Origin: Amoebophrya sp. A120
Lineage: Eukaryota; Sar; Dinophyceae; Syndiniales; Amoebophryaceae
Assembly (NCBI GenBank): GCA_905178155.1
Contig: CAJINV010000003.1
Location: 2,561,065-2,625,064 of the forward strand
Direction of reading: 5' to 3'
DNA: 64,000 nt
This document shows, in pieces, positions 24,701 through 34,071 of this stretch (the first letter of the stretch is position 1; each line of letters begins with the position of its first letter). The notes beneath the pieces were generated by a model. The model did not search any database. It was not told the origin of the DNA and worked only from the letters and a program-made list of their open reading frames with translations. The position numbers and the translations under genes are program-made.

Positions 24701-27700
24701 TTGCAAATACGTCTATGTCTGGGTCTGGAAACTTGCCAGGCTTGTCATACTTTGCGGAGAAGAAGAGCAAAGACATACAGTTCCACAACCACCTTTTTGT
24801 CATTTTGCAAAACCGCGATATTTGTATGTCAACAGGAACTCCTCTCCGGCAGACTAGCCGCGCAAGCACTTTTGGTGTGTGGGTCCTCTTCATCGAAGCC
24901 TTTTTGTGTTTGTCAACGTCCACACTACGTTTTGTAGACCCAGACCTAGTTGCACTGGATAGCACATCTGCATTGACGACTTCATCCCTTGCACCATGCA
25001 GCGCCGCGCCGCAGACGGCACCCTGCGCGCCGAGCCGGTCTTCACCCAGTATCGGAACTACGAGCTGTGGCCACTGCTGCTCGAGAAGGCGTTCGCGAAG
25101 TTTTGCGGCAGCTACGCGAATCTGGAGGGCGGGTCGGCACTCTGGGCGCTGCAGGCCATGTATGAGAGTGTACAAAAATCCACCCCACCTAATTTGAAGG
25201 GCAAGACAAGAGCAGCAGCACAAGAAATTATGAAAGAACCAAAAATCATGTCGCGTGGTCCGCATGTGAAATCCAAATCTCCACACGGAATTTTGCCGCA
25301 CTGTTTGAGGTTCCAAATAAATCCCTTATGCAGGGCTAGCCTAAAGGCAAAACATGGATTCGGTATTTTTGCATTTTACAAATCTTTACAAATGAGGGGT
25401 GAAACAGCATTATAAATGAGGGGAAGGGGGAAACAAGATGCACTCTCATACTTTGACGGGCGACAAGCCCTACATGTTCGAGCTGAACGCCCCGGGCACC
25501 GTATCCTGTGTAAGCACGTCCCCACTCCAGAGTCAAGATGCGACCTTTACTACACAAATCAGTACGCTTTGACTGTTGCGCATGACACTTCTGGGTTTAC
25601 TCTAGTGTAGTCCTGTTTGGCTAGTGAAGCCGCATTACCAATGCTGAATCGAACTCCTTATCTGATTAGTGTAGGATAAAGCACCAGACAGCACAAGGAA
25701 ATGCTCCTCATGGGGTTGCGCATGGGAAATAGTTTAGGCATGCAGATGTGCATGATAAATCTGGGTCGGGGACGTCGTTTTTACTTAGGAAACACCGGAG
25801 AATGGAAAGGATTCGAAATGGTGAACTTCTACCAGCAGTCGCCCGACGAAAACAAGAAGCGCATGAAGCAAACGTCTCTACGCATTGCAAATATGTCTGG
25901 GTCTGTAAGAGTGTAAAAAGTTTGTCATGCTTGTCTTGCAACATGGATGACTGCTACCTCTTGTGTGATGCCTGAGCAGGATGAGAGTCTCTTGCCTGTA
26001 ATGCAGAAGCACAGTTATTGCCATGCAGAAAACGAAACACATACACATAGCAGCTCAAGAGCTTGTCATGCTTGGTTGCGTATTGCAGTGTGTCCACCCT
26101 TCCCAAACCAGCATCACAAGTCTCCAGACCCAGACATCTTTGCATTTGATGGTCTCCGAGCAAAACCAACTACGGCTTCGTCGCACTCCCGAGGGATGCG
26201 GTGGGGCTATCCTGTGCAAAAGTATCGTACTCGTATAAATGCGAGCCCTGCATTACAAATCTGGTTCCCAAGGCAAATCTGCATTACAAATTTTACTTCT
26301 CATGCTGCGGAAATTTGTAATGCATTTATACGAGTACGATACTTTTGCAGTTCATAGGGGCACAGCCTCAGCATATCAGAATCGAAATCCTCCCGCCCAG
26401 CAAATCAATAGAAGTACGCAAAAAAAGAAAAAGTGAGGTTCGTGTAGCAGGATTTGCCTGGTGCACAACTCACCTGGTTTATTTGCAAGAAGGCATTTCC
26501 ATTTTGGGCGGATCCCAAGCCTGTGCAGCAGGTAGAATGTTCGAATCCTAGTTGTAGTGTGGTATACCTGTTGCAACTTCAGTATGGCTATTGCGAAGGG
26601 GGGGGGAATCTTTCGCCACGATACGCCACGCAGGACATGTGGAACGTGTTGCTGAACTTCCACAACCGCGGCAGCATTATTACGGCGGGAGGAGTGCGGG
26701 CTGAGGCCTTCGGGTTGCGTATCCTGAGTAAAAACGTACCCACACCAGAGTCAAGATGGGGAATCGGCTAGACAAGTCCACAAGTTTTGGCTGTTTTGCA
26801 TGACAAATTTGGATTCGTAGTGTAGTGCTGTTTGAGCTAGCTCAGCAGCATCAGAGATCTAGCATACCATGCTGATTGGAGCATGACAAATTGCAAAACA
26901 CGACTAGAAAATGCTTCGCATGGAGCTCCGCATGAGAAACATTTTCAGCATGCAGATTTGCGTTACAACTCTGGTGTGGGTACGTTTTTACTCAGGATAT
27001 TGCGTGCAAACCATGCGTATTCCGTGCTCGACTTCTACGAGTCCGGGAACAAAATCCGCCTGGTATGCAGTGCAAAAGTATCGTACTCGTATAAATGCAT
27101 TACAAATTTCCTCAGCATGAGAAATAAAATTTGTAATGCGGATTTAGCTTCAGAAAAAAATTAGTAATGCATGACTGCAATTACTACGGAGTAGGAGTAC
27201 GATACTTTTGCACAGGATACATGGTGCTGATTCGCAATCCCTGGGGGTCGGGCGAATGGACCGGCGATTGGTCCCAGAGCTCGCCAAAATGGGATAAGTA
27301 CCCAAAAGCCAAGGAGAAATGCTTCATGAAACAAGGTACTTACCTACTTACAACTTGGACTTGTTTCGTTCAGACTCCTGCTAGAGGTACTATTAAGTAA
27401 GTACCTACTCCAGTCGGACATGTTTGATGCACTGCTCGTCTTGAACAAAGCAACCACTGCAACTACGGGGTCGACGCGATCTTCATCGCTAGAAGTAGCA
27501 AGCTTCTTTCGTGCTGCGCCTTGGTGTTGGTAAAAGGTATCGAAGATCCGCAGTAAAGAAGTAAACACAAGTAGTACAACGCTGCAGGGGGATGATCGTC
27601 AAATTAAATTTCCAAATAAAATTCAATTGTTTCCATAATTTTTTCGTAGAAAGTTGAAAAGAAATCGTCGACCATGCTGATGCTGCCAGCCTAGGAAACT

Positions 27701-29651
27701 TCACACGACATCACACAGGCGAGGGCAAGTTTTGGATGAGTTGGACAGACTTTTGCGCGCACTGGTCCCGGCTGCAGGTCTATCAAATGTAAAAGTGTCT
27801 GGGTCTGGAAGATTCTGAGACTTGTCATGCATGTTTTGCATGACCCAGGACGACTATAATGCACGCCCTAGCATCACAGATTTTCAGAGGGCTTCCGGAT
27901 GCCTACTCCGCATGACAAACGCCCTCCTCGCGTAGCACAAACTACACTCCTCTTGCTGGTCATGCAATACAGAGTTTCTTAGAGTCCGAAGTTAGCATCA
28001 CAAGTTCCAACCTTCCAGACCCAGACACTTTTGCATTTGATAAGGTCTTGGAGCGGTCCGTGAGTATGGACAATTTGTACCTCGAGGTGCAGGAGGGGAA
28101 CTGCTGCGGACCCTGCATTGGGTGCGCCCGCGGCTGTGCCGGTTTCTTCTGCTGCTGCCGGGGGGTGGAGCGTCTGTACTATCCACGCACTGCCAACGAG
28201 GGCATTCAGGTCCACCGAGACTGTACGTGCTGCTGCTTGCGCTGCGCGAAGCCTTGTTGGGCCAAGTTCGGATGCTGGTACCCCGAAGAAAAATCCACCC
28301 TCTCCCCATGTTTATTATTGGTAAAACAAGGAATCAAGTTAACTGGAATCAAGTTAGACCTGGAATCAGGTTATATGGAATCAAGTTAAACCCGGAATCA
28401 AGTTACATGGAATCAAGTTACTACCTGGAATCTATCAAGTGGTGGAATGGAATCAAGTAAACCACCACAACTTCATCCCCATCAGTCCTTCGCCTCGCAA
28501 TGCCTCCCCTTGGAAGAATCTAGCTGCTGCGCTTTTTGTGTTTTGTGGCTGCCACACCCTCGCGCCTAAAGTTCTCCGCTATTTTTTTTGAAAGGCGGCC
28601 ACGTTCATCAAAGGCGTCTGGCTTTTCTTCCTCCGGTCGATAGAGACGAGGCGAGTAATGTTATAGCTAAGCTTCGCGCGCCCGTTTTGTTTTACGGCTC
28701 TTTGCCGAAAGTTTTCAAGGCTTTCGCTTTGCGAAGTTCCCGGGATTCCATTTGTGTCTCCTTCCCTCGGAAGGGGTGTGTCTCTGGGAATTCCGTCTTC
28801 ATTTCGCCTTCCCTCGGGAGACCCATTGCTCATGGGACTCCGTTTCCACTTCGCATTCCTGGGGATGGTGTCAGTCTCGGGGGATTCCGTTTTTCCTTCC
28901 TGCGAAAGGTGTCTCGGGGGCCGCCATTTCGCCGCCCTTGCACTCTGGTAGGTCTCTCCCTGGCGGAAGGACCGCTGCTTGATTGCCTCTTGGGGGAGTG
29001 TGAGTTGTTTATTTCCTGGCTGGCGCGAAGCTTTCGCCATCGACTCCAGATTGATGAATGGCCCGAGCTTATTGACACCTCCTGCGCGACGTGGGTGGTT
29101 CGGGGTTTTTCTGTGCCCGGGCTCGCCGAGGCGTTTTGGATTCGGCTTCGGAGCGCGCAGGTTTGCGGCTGTCCGGGGCTGTGCGCGTGTGCTTACAGCT
29201 TTTGCGCCGGGGGCCCCGAATGCCCCAACAAGGCTTCGCGAATCCTTGTTGGTACAACAAGGCTTGGTGCAACAAGGCTTGGCGCATGCCAGGACTGTCG
29301 TCCTGGCATGCGCGAATCCTTGTTGGTACCCCGAAGAAAAATCCACCCCCTCCCCATATTTATTATTTTTCCTGCTAGGACCACATGTATATATAACCTT
29401 GCTCATGCCGAGCAGCTCTACTCTGCTCGCCACACAGCACGCTAGAAGGAATCTGCGTACCGTGAAGACTTGCTGCATCACTGAGCAGGTTCTCATCGAT
29501 CTGCACAAGAAGACTGCAACGGCATCATTCAACATGGAGACCGCGGGGGATTTTTCTTCACGATAGTTGGGTCTTCTGGTTCCTCATAGTCCCTGCCTTG
29601 GTCCTGGTCATCGTTTTAGCAGCCACCGGCCATCTCACAGGGAAAAAATAA
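21703..29651 (+). CDS. Calpain-type cysteine protease with Cys-rich blocks and C-terminal membrane helix (967 aa, 13 introners)
   Basis: Sixteen coding parts: 21703-22321, 22579-23413, 23610-23805, 24203-24308, 24566-24694, 24967-25160, 25456-25501, 25798-25878, 26157-26207, 26362-26373, 26629-26719, 27005-27063, 27225-27335, 27719-27780, 28048-28278, 29571-29651. Their sum is 967 codons plus stop. Catalytic triad: Cys about 574 in GALGNCWLLSAMA, His about 790 in ANHAYSVLDFYE, Asn about 811 in LIRNPWGSGEW. KWIRAPEL and GKFWMSWTDFCAHWSRL are further calpain landmarks. The disordered N-terminus repeats a W-(A/V)-L-P-x-S...D-Y motif three times. Cys-rich blocks flank the protease, and the end (FWFLIVPALVLVIVLAATGH) is a membrane helix, so it is probably tail-anchored or palmitoylated (inference). 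GT-AG introns: 23806-24202 and 27336-27718. Calpains cleave substrates at calcium signals. Confidence 0.9.
22322..22573 (+). mobile_element. Introner, class 1, 252 bp
   Basis: 5 bp repeat CCTGG at 22317-22321 and 22574-22578. Close copy of 19260-19511, same orientation. Frame kept: TCC CTG GAT GGT. Confidence 0.93.
23414..23604 (+). mobile_element. Introner, diverged class 6, 191 bp
   Basis: Left end TATCCTGTGCAAAACTAA matches class 6 for its first 14 bases; right end CTTTTGCGATGCATA. Flanks ATATG (23409-23413) and GGATG (23605-23609), decayed. Without removal the ORF ends at 23483; removal joins ACG ATA TGC TGC and continues into the calpain domain. Confidence 0.78.
24309..24560 (+). mobile_element. 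Introner, class 1, 252 bp, opposite orientation
   Basis: Flanks GGAGC (24304-24308) and AGAGC (24561-24565). The interior is the reverse complement of 22322-22573. It follows the exon with the catalytic Cys. Frame kept: GCG GAG CAC CGC. Confidence 0.92.
24695..24961 (+). mobile_element. Introner, class 1, 267 bp
   Basis: Flanks GCGGA (24690-24694) and GCACA (24962-24966), decayed. Left TIR contains a small duplication (ACGTCTATGTCTGGGTCTGG). Frame kept: GTG CGG ATC TGC. Confidence 0.85.
25161..25450 (+). mobile_element. Introner, class 5, 290 bp
   Basis: Left end TATGAGAGTGTAC, right end GATGCACTCTCATA; flanks CCATG (25156-25160) and CTTTG (25451-25455), decayed. Removal joins CAG GCC ATG ACG GGC GAC, the expected calpain LQAMTGD. 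Confidence 0.87.
25502..25792 (+). mobile_element. Introner, class 2, 291 bp
   Basis: 5 bp repeat CACCG at 25497-25501 and 25793-25797; right end GGAAA instead of GGATA. Frame kept: GGC ACC GGA GAA. Confidence 0.9.
25879..26151 (+). mobile_element. Introner, class 1, 273 bp
   Basis: 5 bp repeat GTCTC at 25874-25878 and 26152-26156; ends TACG and GATG. Frame kept: ACG TCT CCG AGC. Confidence 0.9.
26208..26356 (+). mobile_element. Introner, class 6, 149 bp
   Basis: 5 bp repeat GGGGC at 26203-26207 and 26357-26361. Nearly a perfect foldback: GTATCGTACTCGTATAAATG on the left is matched inverted on the right. Frame kept: GTG GGG CAC AGC. Confidence 0.93.
26374..26623 (+). mobile_element. Introner, class 3-like, 250 bp
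   Basis: Flanks CAGCA (26369-26373) and CGCCA (26624-26628). Left TIR CGAAATCCTCCCGCCC against a G-rich right end finishing CACGATA. Unspliced, an in-frame TAG follows at once; removal restores AGC ACG CAG GAC. Confidence 0.8.
26720..26999 (+). mobile_element. Introner, class 2, 280 bp
   Basis: 5 bp repeat TTGCG at 26715-26719 and 27000-27004. Near-identical twin of 7960-8239, 19 kb away in another gene. It lies just before the exon carrying the catalytic His. Frame kept: GGG TTG CGT GCA. Confidence 0.94.
27064..27219 (+). mobile_element. Introner, class 6, 156 bp
   Basis: Flanks CCTGG (27059-27063) and CATGG (27220-27224). Same foldback design as 26208-26356. Frame kept: CGC CTG GTG CTG, just ahead of the catalytic Asn. 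Confidence 0.9.
27781..28042 (+). mobile_element. Introner, class 1, 262 bp, opposite orientation
   Basis: 5 bp repeat AGGTC at 27776-27780 and 28043-28047. The interior is the reverse complement of 7562-7826. Frame kept: CAG GTC TTG GAG. Confidence 0.93.
28330..28460. repeat. Irregular GGAATCAAGTTA satellite
   Basis: The motif GGAATCAAGTTA and close variants recur about eight times with irregular spacing, inside the composite introner. Confidence 0.85.
29282..29313. repeat. Perfect hairpin, 14-bp stem, 4-base loop
   Basis: GCGCATGCCAGGAC, loop TGTC, then the exact reverse complement. A shorter hairpin, CCTTGTTG-GTA-CAACAAGG, lies just upstream. Confidence 0.95.
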
Positions 29652-31081
29652 AAAATGTTGCGATGAAGATGTTTATTTAGTGATCATGACGAGTTTGAGT
29701 TTCTGTCCATAGATACTTCAGTACGCATAGTAGATAATTGGCATGCTCCGCGACTGTACTGCCCGTCCCTGCGGCTGCAGGGACAGGAAGTACACGGCTT
29801 TTCTTTTTCACGGCTTGGAGCTTCTCGCAATGAAAGTACTTTTTCTGAATATGCAGTTTTGACGTATTTGAATTTGTAATGCTAATGGATTGATTTTGAT
29901 GCCGCGATTGCGTTGCCAAAGCCGTCTGTCTCTCAGGTTTTTTTCGAACAATGAAGACACTGGGACTGGCATGGCTTTTGTGATGGATTATGAAATAGTA
30001 CAACATACCATATGGTGCATGTGCCACCACTTTATATCTGTTTCACGATCTACTTCTCGGCAACCGAGGACCATTTTTGCTTGCTCTTCGAGTTCGACGA
30101 AGAGCATGACTCATCGTCAAACCTCTCATGGAACAAGAACATGAAAATTTAACTTTTTCATGACATCTTTTCAAATGCAGGGTGGTTCCTAGTAGACCTC
30201 CTGTTGCATTCGTCATAAACAACCTCAAATGAGAAACGATAAATGAATGATAATGAAGGAAGGGAAAACGAAACGAAAATGTTCCCGATCTTGAACTCAT
30301 ACATTCTACATTTTTTGCATGTAGTGAGGTTGGTCACCGAATGGTTCTCTAGCCTGGTAGGCCATGTGGCGAAATCGAATATAGACCCATAATGAGAAGT
30401 AAGAGAAACCAAACAATCACATAACACTAGCGCCCCTCTTTGGAAAACATTATTTAACATCGCGTGTGTTCCATTAACATGTGAAATTCGCGATGTTTGA
30501 TGTGTCACACATATATGAATTATCCATCAGATTCTACATACTTTGTGGAAAAAAAAACATTCCATCAACATTTAATTGGAATCAATGACATATCAAATTT
30601 GTGGAAAAAAAACATTCCATCAACATTTAATTGGAATCAATGTCATATCAAATTATTCATCGCCTTTCTTTCCCATTCCATTCTTCCAATGAATACAAGA
30701 ATCATGATCCATCATGATCAATTCCATTTCTCCATATTTTGAGTCATATCATCAGAAATATCACCTCTCCGGGATCGAAAAAAAATTCATTATTGATTCA
30801 TCTGAGATATTCTGTGTGAATTTTTCAGGATTGAAATTCTTTTCAATTTCACATTCTTTTCTTTCTTGTCATGTCTGGATGAGATTGTATCTGTCTCTTA
30901 GGATCTGTCCGAGATTATCAATCTATCTTCATTCTCATTATCAATTTCACATGCATAATATATTAATTTTTTTCAGAATTTGAGGGGGAAAAAAAATTTT
31001 AAAATCGATTGATGTCGGAACACCAATGTTAATTTTTTTTTTCATAATTTTCAAAAAAATTTCAAAATCTATAAAAAAATA
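29652..31081. other. Gene-free, increasingly AT-rich arm
   Basis: No convincing gene. From about 30500 composition becomes strongly AT-rich. Parts of the arm near 30890-30950 (CTTAGGATC...GAGATTATC) recur inverted near 34145-34175, so the two arms around the central repeat are degenerate inverted copies. Confidence 0.6.
30545..30654. repeat. Tandem duplication, about 56-bp unit
   Basis: The unit starting GTGGAAAAAA and containing CATTCCATCAACATTTAATT occurs twice head to tail with few differences. Confidence 0.9.
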
Positions 31082-31982
31082 TCGACCAGATCGAGGCCCA
31101 GTGGGCCCGTGAAAAAAAAAGCTATGATGTCCGTGAAAAATTTTTTTTCCCAAAGAAAAAAAATTTTCGCCCCAGCCAATTCATGCAGACAAAGAAGCCA
31201 CCAATCCCAAAAGGACCACGTCACCGGCAGGGGGGGCACTGAAAAAGCGCGAAGCCTTTTGGGGCTAGGGAAAATACCGAACCCCGGGCAACATCGTCAC
31301 CACCCGGCTTCGCTCATTTGGTTTGGCTAAGAGCCACCAGACCAAGAACCACCCACCGACCCAGGACGCCCGACAATGGAAACAACACAGGACAAAACAC
31401 CCACAAGCCAAACAACTGTAGGAAACATGGAAGGCCAAACTCCCCAATGTCCTCACCACGCCTTGATCGCAGGTTGATTCGGAATCAACCTGCGGTGGTT
31501 GTGGTGCAAAAAAAGTCAGCGAAAGGGGCGAAAAAAAGTCAGTTTGTCGTCAGTTTGTCGTCAGTTTTTAATCATAAAAAGTTCAAAAAAATAGGCCGCT
31601 TTTGCAAACATAAGGGAAATCCCTTTGGTTTTTTGCGCGCGCCTATTTTTCTGACTTTTGTCTGACTTTTTTCTGATTTTTTTCTGATTTTTTTTCCGAT
31701 TTTTTGCAACTTTTTGCCGTGCATTTTGCGCCGCAAGATGCCATGAGTCCGCGCTGGACTCACGGCCATTTGCGTCGCAAAAGAAACAAGCAAAAGAGCA
31801 GGCTGATATGGGCTCAACCAATCTCCTCCGGTAAAGACAATCACAAAGGCGCCTCCTCCCAATCTGCAGCGCTTCGCTTCATGTGGTGGGCGCCGCCGGC
31901 ACATACCACACGAAACGACACACGCGGCATCTGCCCCGGTGATGGAGATTCGAAGCGCCACACACTGCCAGGGGGTATCGAT
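31082..31982. repeat. 901-bp direct repeat, copy 1
   Basis: Identical by inspection to 32999-33899, offset 1917 bases, with identical translations in every frame compared. Contains the hairpin GCAGGTTGATTC-G-GAATCAACCTGC and poly-T tracts. Too similar to be old. Confidence 0.95.
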
Positions 31983-32993
31983 CAGGCAGACAGGCCCGGG
32001 CGACCTAACAATTCTAATCGGGGGATAAAACTAGGCTAATTTGCGAATCCTTCGAACCCAGAACCAAAGCCAAAAAAGAAGTTGGAAACAGATGTGGGAA
32101 GCAAGATGGCGGGCGAAGCCCAGGCATTGGCTTGAAGGAGGACCCAGGGAAAAGGAAAACGGCCCCCGCCGTGGACATTTCGAAAACCAAAAACGGAAGC
32201 CAATGCCTGAACTCCAAATACTCGCAATGCGAGCGCTTGAATTCCAAGTGCTCTAATTCACATCTAATTTGCCGTCTAATTTACCTCCGGAACCCCCCCT
32301 CCGGAGTCGTCTAGACGACGCCCGGATTCCAAAACCACCCCGATCTAACCTGTGGTCTAATAGTGTTCTAATTTTTTTCGGCCCTTTCTAATATGTCGTC
32401 TAACCATGTTCTAATCTGCACCCCACTGCGCAAAACAGGGTCGAAAATTCCAATGGGATTTCCCTAATGACAAAAACATTAGGGAAATCCCATTGGAATT
32501 CCGCACCCGTACACAGTTAGATGCAACTTAGAACCGGTTAGAAGACACATTAGATCAGGTTAGATGACAGGTTAGAAGACGGAATTTTGGCGGGCGAAAA
32601 AGTTAGCTTGCAGATTAGAAACGCAAATTAGAATTTTGGGCCTGTTGTTTAGCGAGCTGTTTACTGCCCAATTAGATGACTCGAGCCAAGCTCCGCTCGG
32701 GTCATCTAATTGGGTTGAAAGCGGAGGACCCCTCCGGGAGCTTGAACAACGCACCGCCCATCTGAAAAGGAAACACCCACCCCAAAACAAAGGGAATCCC
32801 TCCGCCCATCTTTGTCGCCAAAAACGCGCCGAATTTTTAAATTTTAAAACCCCCACAGGAGCAGAGCGGCAGCCGGCCCCTAGCCAAAATACCACCCGGC
32901 GCACAGGGCGCGACCGAGACAACGGCGCCGACGCAAATTAGCCATTTTTTAGGATCCAATTAGGGCGGAAATCCGCCCGGACCTGTCTGCCTG
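31983..32993. mobile_element. Foldback element, about 1.0 kb, with TCTAA-motif arms
   Basis: Ends are inverted repeats: CAGGCAGACAGGCCCGGGCG (31983-32002) and its complement with one mismatch at 32974-32993. A second inverted pair, GGCTAATTTGCG, is at 32034-32045 and 32932-32943. TCTAA(T/C) motifs cluster on the left half, their complements on the right half, with a 24-bp hairpin in the middle. No protein recognised. Confidence 0.78.
32446..32500. repeat. Perfect hairpin, 24-bp stem, 7-base loop
   Basis: Left arm starts AATTCCAATGGGATTTCCCT; the exact complement follows loop ACAAAAA. It sits at the symmetry centre of the foldback element. Confidence 0.97.
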
Positions 32994-32998
32994 AGTAT

Positions 32999-33899
32999 TC
33001 GACCAGATCGAGGCCCAGTGGGCCCGTGAAAAAAAAAGCTATGATGTCCGTGAAAAATTTTTTTTCCCAAAGAAAAAAAATTTTCGCCCCAGCCAATTCA
33101 TGCAGACAAAGAAGCCACCAATCCCAAAAGGACCACGTCACCGGCAGGGGGGGCACTGAAAAAGCGCGAAGCCTTTTGGGGCTAGGGAAAATACCGAACC
33201 CCGGGCAACATCGTCACCACCCGGCTTCGCTCATTTGGTTTGGCTAAGAGCCACCAGACCAAGAACCACCCACCGACCCAGGACGCCCGACAATGGAAAC
33301 AACACAGGACAAAACACCCACAAGCCAAACAACTGTAGGAAACATGGAAGGCCAAACTCCCCAATGTCCTCACCACGCCTTGATCGCAGGTTGATTCGGA
33401 ATCAACCTGCGGTGGTTGTGGTGCAAAAAAAGTCAGCGAAAGGGGCGAAAAAAAGTCAGTTTGTCGTCAGTTTGTCGTCAGTTTTTAATCATAAAAAGTT
33501 CAAAAAAATAGGCCGCTTTTGCAAACATAAGGGAAATCCCTTTGGTTTTTTGCGCGCGCCTATTTTTCTGACTTTTGTCTGACTTTTTTCTGATTTTTTT
33601 CTGATTTTTTTTCCGATTTTTTGCAACTTTTTGCCGTGCATTTTGCGCCGCAAGATGCCATGAGTCCGCGCTGGACTCACGGCCATTTGCGTCGCAAAAG
33701 AAACAAGCAAAAGAGCAGGCTGATATGGGCTCAACCAATCTCCTCCGGTAAAGACAATCACAAAGGCGCCTCCTCCCAATCTGCAGCGCTTCGCTTCATG
33801 TGGTGGGCGCCGCCGGCACATACCACACGAAACGACACACGCGGCATCTGCCCCGGTGATGGAGATTCGAAGCGCCACACACTGCCAGGGGGTATCGAT
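32999..33899. repeat. 901-bp direct repeat, copy 2
   Basis: Second copy of 31082-31982. Unlike copy 1 it continues to the right TIR at 34071, so it probably shows the fuller form of the original element. Confidence 0.95.
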
Positions 33900-34071
33900 G
33901 ATGGGGCGAGGCCCCGAGCAGAAAGAAGTCGGAACATGAGCGGACCCAAAACACAAGCCCAAGGAGCCGCGGCGGTGAATTTAAAAAAAAAAAAAACTCA
34001 ACACTTTCGATTTTTTTCATGACCACCATAAATTTTTTATTTTTTCGACCACTGGGCGTCGATCTGGTCGA

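Larger units (their letters stand above)
28279..29565 (+). mobile_element. Large composite introner, class 3 variant, 1287 bp
   Basis: Flanks GCTGG (28274-28278) and GTTGG (29566-29570). The left-end sequence (TACCCCGAAGAAAAATCC and on) recurs at about 29326, so about 1.05 kb of other DNA sits between two left ends. Contents: GGAATCAAGTTA-type satellite (28330-28460), a perfect 14-bp hairpin (29282-29313) and unrecognised long ORFs on both strands. Removal joins the Cys-rich block to the membrane helix: TGC TGG GTC TTC. Confidence 0.82.
31082..34071. mobile_element. Composite TIR element, about 3.0 kb
   Basis: The left edge TCGACCAGATCGAGGCCCAG recurs inverted at 34049-34071 with one mismatch over 23 bases. 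A possible 6 bp duplication AAAATA flanks both ends but is low complexity. Internal order: 901-bp direct repeat, 1.0-kb foldback segment, second 901-bp direct repeat, then about 170 bp to the right TIR. No transposase or other protein domain recognised, so it would be non-autonomous. Confidence 0.72.

Noticed and set aside
26500-26570. tRNA B-box-like string TGTTCGAATCC
   Set aside because: Inside an introner, with no A box or cloverleaf pairing upstream.
28579-29535. 285-residue plus and 318-residue minus ORFs in the composite introner
   Set aside because: They overlap on opposite strands, show no recognised domain, and lie wholly within an element removed from the calpain message. Kept only as an item to search.
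31082-33899. LTR retrotransposon reading of the paired 901-bp repeats
   Set aside because: No TG...CA ends, primer-binding site, polypurine tract or reverse-transcriptase similarity; outer inverted repeats fit a TIR element better.
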